64,000 nt of DNA from Burhinus oedicnemus. Lineage: Eukaryota > Chordata > Aves > Charadriiformes > Burhinidae. Position numbers and translations under genes: made by a program. The DNA lies in the NCBI GenBank assembly GCA_008921705.1, contig VFFE01007649.1, positions 393,685 through 457,684 of the forward strand. The letters are read 5' to 3'. Positions 1-13,051 of this stretch are shown here, piece after piece. Below the pieces are notes generated by a model. That model did not search any database and had not been told where the DNA came from. It worked only from the letters and a program-made list of their open reading frames with translations. Each line of letters starts with the position of its first letter. Position 1 is the stretch's first letter.

Positions 1-300
1 TTTTGGGTCACCTGTCCTGTCCGTTCCTCCCTGCAGGTGTGACCCCTCTACTCTTTTCAGCTTCCAATCCTCCAACAGGACAAATGACAAAGTTGTCTGG
101 CCTTGGTTGTTATAGCAATAAGGATAAGCGGGAGCCTCTCTGCATCCCATTCCTTGGCATCAGCTATAAACATGGGTCTTATCACTCTGAGAGTGAACAG
201 TTTTCTGCACAACATGCTGGTAATTTCAGCAGTTAGAAGAGGCCTAGCTAAAAAGTAGTTACTGAACAAAGTTGGTCCTGTTTTACCTCAAACCAGGACA
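1..300 (-). mobile_element. Endogenous-retrovirus LTR fragment, cut by window edge
   Basis: Read on the minus strand, this block starts at position 300 with TGTCCTGGTTTGAG. That has the TG terminus of a retroviral LTR and is a start I associate with avian LTRs. It continues as moderately GC-rich sequence to the left edge of the window, so the other LTR end, the target duplication and any internal region cannot be seen. A TTTATAG element lies about 130 bases inside (plus strand 165-171). The LTR call rests on the terminal motif and on my recollection of avian LTR sequence, not on a database match. The same 14-base start occurs on the plus strand at 19221-19234. Two short open frames here (77 and 70 codons) resemble no known protein and I do not call them genes. 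Confidence 0.5.
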
Positions 301-3300
301 CTCTTTTAAAGGCAGGAATGGCATTTCCTTTCTCTTTGGGTCAGGCTGGGAGATTACAGGAGAAGGAAGAGGCATGGACATGTGGAAAATTTTATGAGTC
401 CTGGGAGGTGGTAGCAAATGCAGAAAATTTGTTTTGGATGCTTATTCCAATAGTTTGTAAGGGATGACTGCTTAATAGTCCAGAAATAATCTTTGATGGA
501 GAATCCAGGAATACCTTATAGGCCTTAGAAATCAATGAAGCAGAAAGGAGCTGTGGGAAGAAGATGAGGCAGTCCACCAGTTTTATGCCACTCCTTATCC
601 AACAAGTTGCTAGATGAAAGTGATGTGAGAAATTAGTAAAGCAGGGAGTGCCTTGCATGAGGAAAGAATTGTGTTAGGCAGTATTCTGTGGTGTGCTGGA
701 GGTGTGAGTTTGAAGAATGAATCTGTTTTTGAGATTTTTCCCTTTATGACTCCATGCTATTAAGAGTTTACCTGATTGCTCAGGCTTTTACATATATGTT
801 TATTGGGATGAGGCTGCTTTACTTTTAATGCTTGAGCTGATAGTTTTACAGGCAAAACTCTTATCAGCTGGTGTCTTAATTTGCAGTACTTCTATGTCTC
901 AGGACTTGACAAATTTTATCTTGTTTTCTACTTTGATTTTGTTATTCCCTACTGTCCTGTAATCCACCAGCTCTTTTCTATTGCACGAAACTTAAGATGG
1001 CAGATTTTCTTTATCATTTTCCTGCTTATTTTTCATTGTCTATATAGATATCAACCTCCCTTCTGATCAGCCTTCAACCTCAGACCTATCAACCAAGTGA
1101 TAATTGTGCTTAACTAGTAGCTTTTCTCTCTGCTGCCTTTCACAGGACTTCGCCAGAAGTGCCCCCAAAGCTACTTCATTTAAATTTCTTCTTGAATTTC
1201 CCTTTCCTATAATGCAGCCATTAATTTTACAACACTGCTCCCCACTCACTAGTAATTACTGTCTCCTTATTTCCATGCAGTTCCCTAGCAGTCTGTATCC
1301 ATCCGCTGTATCCCACCTTACACTCAGCCTGTAAACTTCTTCGTAAAGTTCTAGATAGGCACCATCTTGTTCTGTGTTTTTACAGCATCATTTACAATGG
1401 GATCATAGCTTGTGACAGAAGCTGCAGGCAGGAATATAATACAAAAAAATAATAATTAGTGCTGGACAGGTGTTATACTCCTGCAAAGGCAGCTGAAGTT
1501 ACGTACGTAAAATGAAATGTGCCATGCTGATTAAGAAGCAACATTTAGCTTAACTAAAATTCTGATTACACACCACATGCAAGTCTTTCAGAAGTCATTT
1601 CTGAAGGGTGACTCTACATAGTGCAAGACTGGCATTCCCATTTGAAAGAGCAAGGTTGAACTCACCATTTTAGTAGTTTGCTATAATGAGTTCTTAAAAA
1701 TGGAAGGGCTAATGACCTGGCACCTAACTTTGCTGACGTTATTCCTGTATGATATTACCTGCTTACTTCTTTTTCAAACCATGTTTCTCATTCTTTCCTG
1801 GGACTGCCCCTGTTCAAGGGACAGTATATAAATATTGGCAGTTCTTTGGGTGTGATGTAGGACCTTGTTGAAGAATGGTTGCCAATAATAAAACTATTAA
1901 CCACATGTAGGTAAGCGTTGTATTTGTCACTTTGCCTTGAGAAAGGTGTGAAAATTTAAGACTTAAAACGCAATAAAAATTATTAGATCCATTTCTGTTT
2001 CCACAACAGTAATATGTTTTGTGATACAGAAGACTAATAATTAACAATGGAATGAGTAATTCAGATTGTGATCATAATTGTCCTTATTATGGATCTATAG
2101 TACCGAATAATGACTATTTAAGCAAGCTGATAGGAAGAAAAGAAAGAAGTTCTTACAAAAACAGCAATATAAGAAAATTTCAAATCCTGAATTTTTGCCT
2201 GTTATATTCAGTTTTACAGTAGAATCTACAATAATGATGATAGATTTTGTTTTAAAATGTTGAAGTGTTGGGAGGTTGTTTATTTATAATATTTTATTTC
2301 AACTACTTGGAAGATATTTCGATTGTAGTTTTTATTATAGTGGCAGTGAAATAAGGCTCATAGTGTTGTCCAACAGTTTTCATTGGAAGTCTTGTCTTTC
2401 AGTTTCTTCTGATGACGTTAAACTTCAACCATTCATCTGAAACTTTTCATACTTGCATCTTATAGTTGGATGAAATTCTTGTAAATTTCTCAAAATAATT
2501 GAAGCATGACTGAAAATGAGGACAGGAGAGGTATAGATATTAGGGCTAGTTCAAAGTGTTTTCTTGATCCTATGACATCTATATGGTTTTTTGGTAAGGA
2601 TAGTGCAAAAGACAACAGTGTGGTACAGAAATAGCTTTAAACAGTTTGGTAGGAGAAGCAGAGGAGTTTCAGAAGGATAATTATCTGCAAGGGCTCATTT
2701 GCTATCCAGCTGGTTGTGAAACCACAAGCGTTAAGAAAAGACAGAATTAAGATAATCTGTTTGGCCTTTCAGTTATAATGCACAGGGAAAAGGGACAACA
2801 AAATTTGACTCCAAAGTCAGCTTTGCAGACAGGACTCTAAAAACAGTATCCATATTTCATAAGGCAAGAAGCGACAGTGTGTGCCTGCCTTTCTTCTCCT
2901 TTCTCCTTAGTGGGTTGACATGTCATTATAATCCTAATTGATGATACATGGTCTCTCTCCTTTCATGGTACCATAAAAAAAAAGTTTAAAGGAAAGTGAA
3001 GGAAAAGTTCTGTACCAACCTAACTGGTACATTTTTCTTTTATTTTTTAAAAAATTCCTTTTTAAGTTAAAGGAAGAACCACCATGACCTACTCTAACTT
3101 TTTGAAAGGCATAAGGTTTTTCTGAATTAATATCTTTTTTAAGTCTGGGACCTGAGACTTAACTAGAAAGACTTTTTGAAAGACATTTATTCTTTATTTT
3201 AAAATTCTTAGCAATGGGGAATCCAATTATCAATGATATTTTTCCACACTGTTAATAATTAGATCTATCTGAAAAATGGAAATGTTAAATTTTTTTGTAG

Positions 3301-6300
3301 AAAAGATAAAAATTCAAAATATTTTTTTAAAATTATTATTTATTTGAGGATCAAATCAATGTGGCAAATTCCAGTAGGTCTACAGAACATTGTCTTTTTA
3401 TAGCCTTTTATCTTCATTTGGATCTTTTAGGTTGGTAAACACAAATAACCAAAGTAAGAGAGCAGAAGCAACTTGTTTTGATGTTATATGAATTAACAAA
3501 TTTGTCTTTTTCAAAAAAAAAAAAGTAGTGAAATCAACGTGTCTAACTAATCAATTCACTGGAGCAAGATAACTGTTTTTTACCAGATGACTGTTGCTTA
3601 CCATTGTAAAAAAATTTCAGCGGTCACCACTACTAAGTTCAATGTGTTATCAATTCAGTATGCATCGTATGTATGTATATACATGCACAGGCTGATATAT
3701 AAACTGTAAACAAAGTTACACAAACTATTCTTTTTTCAGCAGAACAAATGAATGGAATTATTTTACCTCACATTTCTACTCCATTGGTCATTCTCCAGTT
3801 GTTTTTGAGTTTTGAACACTAAAGCTGGATGCAGCATTTTAGTTTCTTTCACATTAAAGCAAATGGAAAGGTAGTAATATCTTTCTATATCACGAGTTTT
3901 AATCCTTCTGCAGAGCCACTACTTACTGGCATTCTCCATTCTGTAAGTACTACCTACATTAATGTTAAATTTTGCCGTAATGCCATGCAAGGTTTGGTTT
4001 TAGCCACCTGACTGAAAAATGAAGTCCATTCTTTATTTGTTACCTATTCTCTTCTGTGTTTTGTTTTTGTGACATTTACAAACTTAGCCAGTAAGGATAT
4101 AATTGTGTTTTGGTTGTTAAGAACCTTATAAACAGAGTAGAATCAGGAACTGATCCCTGTGGGATCTCTGAGATGCACACCTGCCCACCAAGGAGTCTAA
4201 AATTAATTATACTTTGAGACTTGCTGGTTATTCAAAGCTTAACGTGTATAATGTGTACCATGGTGATTTTCTGGTCTTCTTTTTTCCTAGCAGTATGTCA
4301 TGCAGTACCAAGTCAAGCACGTTACTGAAATCTAATTGCATTACACTTAACCAATTTTTTCATTTCTGCTGTTATCAAGTTAGCTAGACAGGTTGCACCT
4401 TTTAATATTTTTTTATGTTCTCATTTTGCTAAGCTTGGAAAAGGAAAGAGTCTGCCTCAGATACAGGAAATCTCAGTGTATTCCTGCTGCAATTAGAAAT
4501 GGCTTAAATCACCATATATTGGCCTTTCATACAACATTGCATAGTTAGAACTTTAGGCATCGCTTTAAAAATCCCATCTACCATTTCAGTAGGTAGCTTG
4601 TCATCTGCTTCTACATCCATCCTTTGTAAGAAATTCTGTTTCAGAGAATGGGACCATTTCTTCAGGACTGTCTCTTCTGTGCATTAGAATTTCAGTGCTG
4701 AAACACATACACTAAAAGATTCAGGATGATGCCCTTGAGATCTATTCCTATGTATGAGCTATGAATAGAGGAAACAGTAAATAGCACAGCTGCTGAAAAC
4801 TGAATCAGTTTTTTAAGCTCACCTATGATAAGCCAAAATTATTAAAAATATTTTTCAAACTCTGGTCCCCACATTCCCTTACATATCTTTGAAATTACAG
4901 ACACTTTTTCAGACTTACTATCTCTGTCCATTTCACCAGACAACTTTTTGACTTGCAGACTGTTTTATTATATTTCAATTTCCCATATCAGTCACTTCTT
5001 TAATATTAAAAATTTTTCTCTGTAGGAATGTCAGTGCTCAGGATAATATTTTTATTCTATCCTGTATTTCTTCCCATATAGAATGCACTATAAGACATGT
5101 CTGTGATGGGATAATTATTTTCCACCTCCTTCCCCACAATTCCAGTATTTATCATTACTTTTATTACGACCTGTCTTGGTTTTTTGGCTGTTGTCTAAAA
5201 ACCCCCAGAAATGGTCTTCTACTATGTAATTTCTAACTTAAGTTACCATTTGGATTTACACTTTTACCCTAGCTGGTCACATACCCATAACGTAAAATAA
5301 TGGCCTTCTGTCCTCCACTGCCTGTAGCCACTTGATGAGTAACTCCACAGTGAATAGGAGGGCTGAGAAAAGAGTCAGCAGAATCTGAGTGACACAGGTA
5401 TGACTGGGTTTGGATCTTTTGGAGAAATCAGCAAGGTTTTTTTGATCTAAGCTCTGAAGATGTAGTTAGAGTTTTCTGGTTTATCTGAATTTGAGAAGTA
5501 ACAAGGTAAGCTGGTGAAATACATAGGTTTTATAACATGAGGATTTACACCATCTACTTCTGCCACCCTATCTTTGACCAGAGATAAGTCTTCTACTGTC
5601 AAATCCTAATAAAATTACTGAGGTCTCCTTCATGCTGAGTAAACTTGCCACTCTCCCAACTGGAGTTGCTTGGAATAGGAAAGAAAATACAACTTATTGT
5701 TAATTTATTTCCAGAAAAACTATTTCTAATCATCATCTCTTCCTACCTACTTAAGCTTAGCAATGACTATGAGATATGCTGCATTCTGGTTTTGATGTAG
5801 TTTGCTCTGGTTCAGTCTGTTGCCTCCAATGTTTTCAAACTTTTTAAGATTCACCATTGCCAAAATATGAATTCTTTTAGACTTGGAACACTGGGACTAG
5901 TTCTGACCTCGCTAAATAAAGTGAGAAGAGATTCATGTTGCAGTAGCAGAAACCTCCTCTACCATGAAGATGTTTTTTAGAAAGAGGAGAAAAAGGTGCA
6001 ATGAATGAACTCATCTTGTTGGTAGTGTTACATGGAAAATCTAGTTATGTGCAAAAATTGAACACAACTTATATGTGGAGTCAACAGGACATTTCTTTTT
6101 GGACTTACTTTAATGGTAATGATTCAGTTATCAGGAGGCTGTTCAATGCACAGAGACTCCTCTGCTGTAGTAATGCTTCTGGGAATGAATAATCTTGCTG
6201 TTCTGTGGAAACAGGTGCTTCCTTTAGACTTGGTGCTATTATTGTCATATGTCTTTGACTATTTTGAAAAGGAAGATCTTCTAAATGAATTTTGAAACAT

Positions 6301-8319
6301 TATCCAAGATAAAATTTTATATTCCCAAAGTTGTTTTTTGATGTATATATTTGAATTTATTTTAATCTTCATGAAAACATGATAGTCATGTGATTCTTGG
6401 TGAATCTATATGTTTTACAGCTGAGTGAGAATGACAATTTAAGGACTGTCATTCTCTGCAATAATCCTTGTTCAGTTCCATCTGTAAATTGTATTCTAAC
6501 TTTGCAAGCTGAAGAGCTATATATTCTAATTAAGAAATACATTCATTAAAAGAGAGACATGGTACATATAGGGGGGATTCATTAGCAACGGAAGATTCCC
6601 AGGAAACTGTGGTCTATTTTTATTGATTAAAGGTATATCTGGGGATGTGTGTGTGCATAAAAATTGATGAAAAAAATAGAAACAGCTGTTTAACTCGGGA
6701 TATACTTTTTATTTTGTGAATGCATTTATTTGTACTTTACAATTTCAGCATTTCATTGGAAAATTCGGTGAGCATGAAAAAACAATGAGGAGGAAATTAG
6801 CCTCATTGTCTTGCACTTTGATTGACACAAAAGACAATAACAGCAGAAAGGCAGTCGGGAAAATAATAGTGATCCTTACTCTGAGCAATCAAATAGAAAG
6901 GAAAGAAGCTGTTTGCAATTTTTGTCTTTCTTGAATATTGCAACTTAATTGTCCACTTAGCATTATTTTTTGGATGTGTGAATGTATTGTTCATAATTTT
7001 TAAAAGTCTAAGAACTTGTTCATCTGAACCTTGTCCTCACATGGTAAATGTGTTTGGCTAACCATATGTAAGAATTAAGAGACAGAAGGGCTAATTGTGT
7101 TAAAGGGTAGTAAACACACTACTACTTGCATCAGTTTTCAAGGTGATTGATTCCCTGCTATTTGTGTTGCATTTTGGATCCTACTTCAAGAAGCTGCATC
7201 TCTTCAAGGAGGTAAATAATCCATGTGTTTGCATTCATCCTAAAGCAACAATTTAATGACATTTTATCCCACTGGCTAGACTATGAAAAAAATGGAGACT
7301 ATAAATACTTATCTTTGTAAATAGCAGTAGAAGCAAAAGGGAACATGAGTTTGAAGTATTTCTCCCTAAGTTATGGAAAACATTATATAAATCCTTTATG
7401 CATTAAAAAATCATTTGTTTTGTCCTTTAATGTATTTTTCCATGGAACATTAGAAGAATAAATATAAGCCTCTCATTAATGGAAAAATGTTTATAAAGAT
7501 CACTTTCTGAGAATAATGAATACTCAGTGTAATATTCTATATTAGCTATTTGCATCTGTAGTGATACTGACCTCTATATCTCTAAAACTTTCAGCACATC
7601 AGAAATTGACTGACTGTTTCCTCAAGGAGAGAATAAACCATCTGTTATCTGTCCTATTTGTGTTTTTTGCTGAGGTGAAAGCCACTTTTGGGATTAGCAT
7701 TAATATACAGAAACACATTTTTCTCCTGATTTTGTCCTGTCCTCATCCTTACGATGTCAACTGGTCTGAGGAGAACACAATGTTAGATCCCTTAGTTGTC
7801 TAATTTTCACAAGGGAGGTTTTCATAATGTCACTAGCTGCAGTTTTTATCTTTTGGGCATTAGAGAATTCATGACTTTTCCTGACATTTTGAGGTAATGA
7901 AGTCTTGAACTGCGTGGTGTGTGCAATATTCTTTGAAAAGTAAGTTTTAGGATTGCTAAATTAACTTAATTTCATATTATACAGGGGAGAAGAAAACTAT
8001 TCTTCTCCAAAAAACATCAGTCTTCATGTAGTTCTTCTGAGGTGCCCCCAGGTAGCCTATAAATAGATTATTTTCCACTGGGCAGTGCTGGGCAGGAGCA
8101 CATTCACAACTGTAGACTGACTGATACAATTTTTTCATTACTAAAAAAGGCCACAGACTTTGTATTGATCTGGGAGTGCAGGATCACAGGGCTTGTGTAG
8201 GTCTGCCTTGGCCAGAGTTGATTTTAGCGTTTTTTAACAATAGCATGGTGGTCAACCTCACCTGCTTTAGTGTAAGCTCCAATGTATTTTAAAATGTCTG
8301 ACAGAGGTATGTTTGTCAC
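301..8319. other. AT-rich non-coding stretch, no gene seen
   Basis: No open frame exceeds about 90 codons and none resembles a known domain. I see only short homopolymers, an alternating purine-pyrimidine patch near 3661-3695 (gtatgtatgtatatacatgc) and scattered AT-rich runs. It is probably intergenic or intronic, perhaps with repeats too decayed to recognise by eye. Confidence 0.6.
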
Positions 8320-8763
8320 TGTGTGTCAAAACCCAGCTAATTGGGGCTGGGAGAGTGTGTTGTGCAAGCTATAGCTGGGAATGAACAGGAAAGAAGCAAA
8401 CTGTGATAAATAAACATGTAAAAATGACCCAAATGGTCACCAAGACTGAGGAGAAAAGGACCCCACTACCATCACCATGATCAAACTCCTCCCAGCTCAG
8501 ACCTCAGGACGTTGATAACTCCTTTTAACTCTTCTCTATTCTTCTTGAGGAACTGCCAACCTCAGGATCCAGAGTGAGAGTAACGCCTGGGAAGAGAAAG
8601 CTTTGTGTAGCTATTGAATGGTATTATTAAAGAGGCTTTATTAATTCGATCATTTGCTTGACTGGATGGTTAAAAGATTAACTAGACCAACAATAAATTC
8701 TTATCTTCATATATATGGTGTGTTCCCTTTTGTCTGTAACAAGATTTTGAGTGTCAACCCACA
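8320..8763 (+). mobile_element. Probable endogenous-retrovirus LTR
   Basis: The block runs from tgtgtgtcaaaacccagc to gtgtcaacccaca, so it has a TG start and CA end. It is about 444 bp long, within the usual LTR range. Near 8624-8648 it holds attaaagaggctttattaat, an arrangement that could serve as a polyadenylation region. Composition shifts from the AT-rich flank to mixed sequence between about 8450 and 8600. I recall close relatives of the 8560-8750 part as a dispersed avian LTR, but I cannot name the family. No matching target duplication is visible next to the proposed ends, so the boundaries are approximate. It could also be another kind of dispersed repeat. Confidence 0.4.
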
Positions 8764-11700
8764 TGATTCTGGCAAAAACATAGTCTGCTATGGCTTTTCC
8801 TGAGTGTCGTCTGACGCATGCAGTCATGGAGAACATACAGAAGCTTTACATGGGTTCCACAAGCACTAAAATCATTACAAGAGGAAAGCAGAAAAGCAGA
8901 TGCTAATCTAGGAGAAATACAGAGAGATATTTTTATCGTTTTTTAAAATCCATAGAGTCAGGCCATTGCAGAAGGGAAACTCTTAGAAGGTTTGCAGAGC
9001 AATCGATTAGATTTCCTTTGAGGATTCAGGAGTAGTAGATCCTGGAATGACAGTGCTCTTTTTTTACAAAGATACAGTTGTTATGCCTTTCTGAGATATA
9101 ATATAACTCTACTTTTATGCAAACTCTACCTTCCCTTGAATAACGTTGCTGACAGCATTTTACTTTTGTTTCCTTGGTCTTTAAAAATCAAAAGGGCTTC
9201 TACATCTATGATTATAACAACACCAACAATTATGCCAAATAACAGAAAAAGCTATAGGTTGGCTGCAGAAAAAAAGCCATATTTTATAAAAATAATTAGT
9301 ATAATCTTGCATAATGAAAAGGAGATGCTATCTTACAATTCAAATTTCTCAGTCTCCTCTTTAGCACCTGCACAACCTAATATGTACAAGGTTGTAGCAA
9401 GTAATTTGAAAGAATAACAGTAGAATTTGTTTCATTGCAGAGTCCTGGACTGTATTTAGATTTTTAGTCATTCATTGTGCACCTAAAATTCACTTTAGCT
9501 GGCAGAATGTGCAGCTAAAGTAATCTCATTTATTGCCAATTGCTGTTTATTACTGATAAGCCCTGTTGGTATTTGATGCAGGACTAGTGTTAATTAAGGT
9601 TCAATTTGTATGTTTTCAATGTAGGTAATTAAAATGGGAAATTGTTTAAGTATTGGCCTCAATGTACACTAACTTTACTTGCTGGAGAACTCCAGTGTAG
9701 TGGATCTTGGGACTGCTCCTGTTTCTACTGAGAACAGAGGCAAGACTCCATCAGGCCTTTCTGGATGTAAATAATCAGGCCCCCATACTCAGAACTCCCC
9801 CCCCCACAGTCACAAGGAGATTTATGTGACCTCATCTCAACCGTTTGCAATTACTGCAAGTATTTCTCACTAAAAAAGATAAAGCTGTATTTTACTACAT
9901 GAAGAACATTTTGTACCAGTGCAAAAAATGCCTGCTGTAATGATGTACAACTTCAGAAATATACATTTTTCCTCACTGTTGCACTGCTTTATTGTCAATG
10001 TAATTAGAAGATCTTTAGATTGATATTCTGTTACAAATCTATTTGTTATTTTATTCTTTCCTTGCAGATAATTTTTAAATTAATGATGTTGTTGACTTTC
10101 TATCTCTCAGCATTAGCTGATGCCATTACTTGTGTCTACATTAAATGTGGAAAGATGTTGTTTTATGTATTTGATTATTTTCATTTTAAGTTGCTGGTCG
10201 TGTCAGACTGACAAATGCACTAAACATTAATGAATATTGTTGACCACTGCTGTGACACAATAAATGATTTTTACAGTCTTGATACAGGAAAAAGTCCTTA
10301 ACATCCTTGTTCTAAGTAAAATTGTGATGAAAGCTGGGCAACTATAAAGCAAGAGATGCATCTAATGGGAGACTAATTCACATCCTAAACAGCTACCATA
10401 GCTCAGTATGGAAATAAAATGACTGCTCTGTTGATTAAATACACCTGTATGGGATAAAATGTCTTCTTTTTCATGTGGAGACACAAAACTATAATCATTA
10501 TTTCACACTGGGACTGCAAAAGTGATGGGCAACAATCTTGTTCTATTTTACCTCTCTTCAGCATCATCAGGGCTCCTTTCAATCATACCTTTCCTTGAAC
10601 ACTTACTAAGTGTTTCTTGGAGAGGTGGTATGATGCCATGATCTGTATTATTTTCAGCTGTTACCAGCAAGGATGTGGTAAAAGACCTTCCCCTGAATGG
10701 GAGCATCAGGAAAATGTCTTCCAAGGGAAAAATCAAGGTAACACTGTCTAAAAAGTTGTGGCAGATGATATGATTTTCATCACAGACATTGGTTTCTATT
10801 AATTTGGAATTATCAGCTTCAAATCATTAATATTTGAGGATGTGTTCATTGTTTCCATTCATGATTAATCCCATTTGATGGAGAAAGTCAGACAGCAGAT
10901 GGGCATGATTTTGTAAGAGCAGGCATTTAGTAGATACAGAAGTAATAATAAGTAACGAAAATGATTAAAGGTATAAAAAGATAATGGTAAAGTAAGAAGA
11001 TCTAATGGCTATCTATTAATAACTTTTGTTATGATAAATAAAGAACTCATTGAATAGATCTTTGGTAACAACCTCAGCATTCCTTGTATCAACTGAATAT
11101 GGTATTCAGTTCCTTAAGCATTTCACTCTATTTTTAGCATTAATCTCATTAGAATGTTGTTATATGGCAGCTTCCTTTGCTTTTGACAAGTTTTAATTAC
11201 CGATCTCTTGGGTTATTGAGAACTTTTAGGAGTCATGTGCTCATCATTGTAAGCATTCTGAAATTTCAGTATTATAAATCCAAATATTGTTTGCAAAAAA
11301 ACACCCCAAAAATGTTTCTTGCTGCTCAAAAGGATTTCATGGAGGGGTTTTCAGTGTCCTTATAATTGTACTGTTCTTGATATTTGGCTTAAAATTGATT
11401 GATTCTGCCAAAGAGCTCTATTTCTGCTTCTAACTCAGGCTAATTGTGCTGGATCAAGAGAAGAGTTCTGTCACATTTTTACTGCTAAATTTCCAGAAAT
11501 TCATTTTGCCAACTTTTGAGGAAACTAGTGTTCATCAAGTGCTGATGCTACACCTATTTTTGGCATGGTTGGAAGGCCTTGTGCGTCTGTAGGGGAAAGG
11601 TTTTGTGGTTTAGACGTATCAAAATTAATTTGTTAAGGAGACATCCTAGATAGCTAATTTTTTTCCTGAAGATGAAATAAATATTTGCTTTACAAAACCA

Positions 11701-12985
11701 TTTCTGCATATAGAAAGACCACATACTTTTTTTTTTTTCAGAGCATTTGATAATTTCTTTGCAGACAACAGAGAGAAATATTATTTAAAGTCAGGTATTT
11801 TCAAGGGTTTCCCAGTCAGCAACTCCAGCATCAGTACAGGTAGAAATTATTCCCCTTAAGAATATTTATCCTGTTTAATTTCTTCTAGCCTATGAATCAT
11901 ATAATTATTTTCCTGATTAAACACAGGACTCATGCTGTTTCAGTAAGTACATATTGGCAATACCAGACAGAAGGTTTATTTAAACATATTCTGACTGGAG
12001 GATCCAAGTTGTGCCAATGGGGAGCCACGTTCAAGAAGCTCACTGAAGCATCCCAGATGTGCAGGGAGGATGCCAAACCTGGGGTGGCAGAAAAACATGC
12101 AGAATGATACTTTTATCACTGGCTAAGTCTACCAATCTCTGACTAGGGGCCTTTTCTGATCCGTGGAGTAGGAAAAACTTGGATAGCGAGTGGTAAAGTA
12201 GCTTAATAAAGTATGAATGTTTCTGGCTTTCCAGAATGACATCCGAATTCATTCAGCACTTTAAATATTATTTCTATCTTTGTTCTGCTGCTTCATTCTT
12301 CACGGTTAACAATATGAAAAATTAGACTCGGAATAGGTACAGTAACTTGGTCGAGGCTGGGGTCCTTATTTGGCTCACCAAATTATGTCTGAATTCATAC
12401 TTATCGTATGTCAGTTGCTTATTCAGTTAACTTCTGAGCATAGACCTCACATCAATACATCAATTTCCCCCCTCTGTCCTAAGTGAATTACCCCCTTCTA
12501 ATTCAATTAGTCTTGCTCACTGGTTCAACAGTTCACAAGGTTAATGTATTAATGTTTTTCTGGAAAGATGCCAATCACTCCTAAACTTTGCCTGAAGAAC
12601 CACTCAAAGTAAAAGTATGCTTAAGAAATTTGAATGTTAGAAATACATTTTTAATGGATATAAATCCATGTATTGTCTCCTATGCTGCTGGGCCTACCTA
12701 ACTGAGCAATAGTTGGTTTACTGATCCATATCAGAAGGATAGAAATGCCTCTGTAGCACAAGAGTTCTCTTGGATCACTTTCACGTGTGATTATCTGTAT
12801 GTCAGTAATTGCAAAGTCTGAGACAATTCAGCTTTTGTTTCATTTTCAGATGCGTGACATCATCTTCACTGTTATTTCTTTCATTACCACTAGTGGGTTT
12901 AACATTGACTTTCAATGTTTGGTACAGATAAGTATCACTGTCCTGTTTCTCCATTATAGAAGAGAGAGTTCCTAATTATGAGGTT
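8764..12985. other. AT-rich non-coding stretch
   Basis: No gene is recognised. The longest open frame is 93 codons (9136-9417 plus) and has no recognisable domain. There is a run of nine C at 9797-9805. A weak likeness to the tail of an old MIR-type SINE at about 12312-12360 was considered and not accepted. Confidence 0.6.
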
Positions 12986-13051
12986 GAGAAAAGGGGGGAA
13001 AGAAGCAACAAAAATAATATTTTTCTTCTTTTTTTTTTCCCCCCTTTTTCT
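12986..13051. repeat. Imperfect purine/pyrimidine fold-back
   Basis: A purine arm at 12986-13005 (gagaaaaggggggaaagaag) is followed by a 19-base A/T-rich spacer. A pyrimidine arm at 13025-13051 is its near reverse complement: cttc, a run of T, six C, five T, then ct. The six-G and six-C blocks align. The right arm has extra T residues in its central T run. Such a tract can form a hairpin, or a triplex in supercoiled DNA. It may simply be two adjacent low-complexity tracts. Confidence 0.6.

Noticed and set aside
12312..12360. MIR-type SINE tail
   Set aside because: Only a loose resemblance (gtaacttggtcgaggctg) over fewer than 50 bases; not enough to call.
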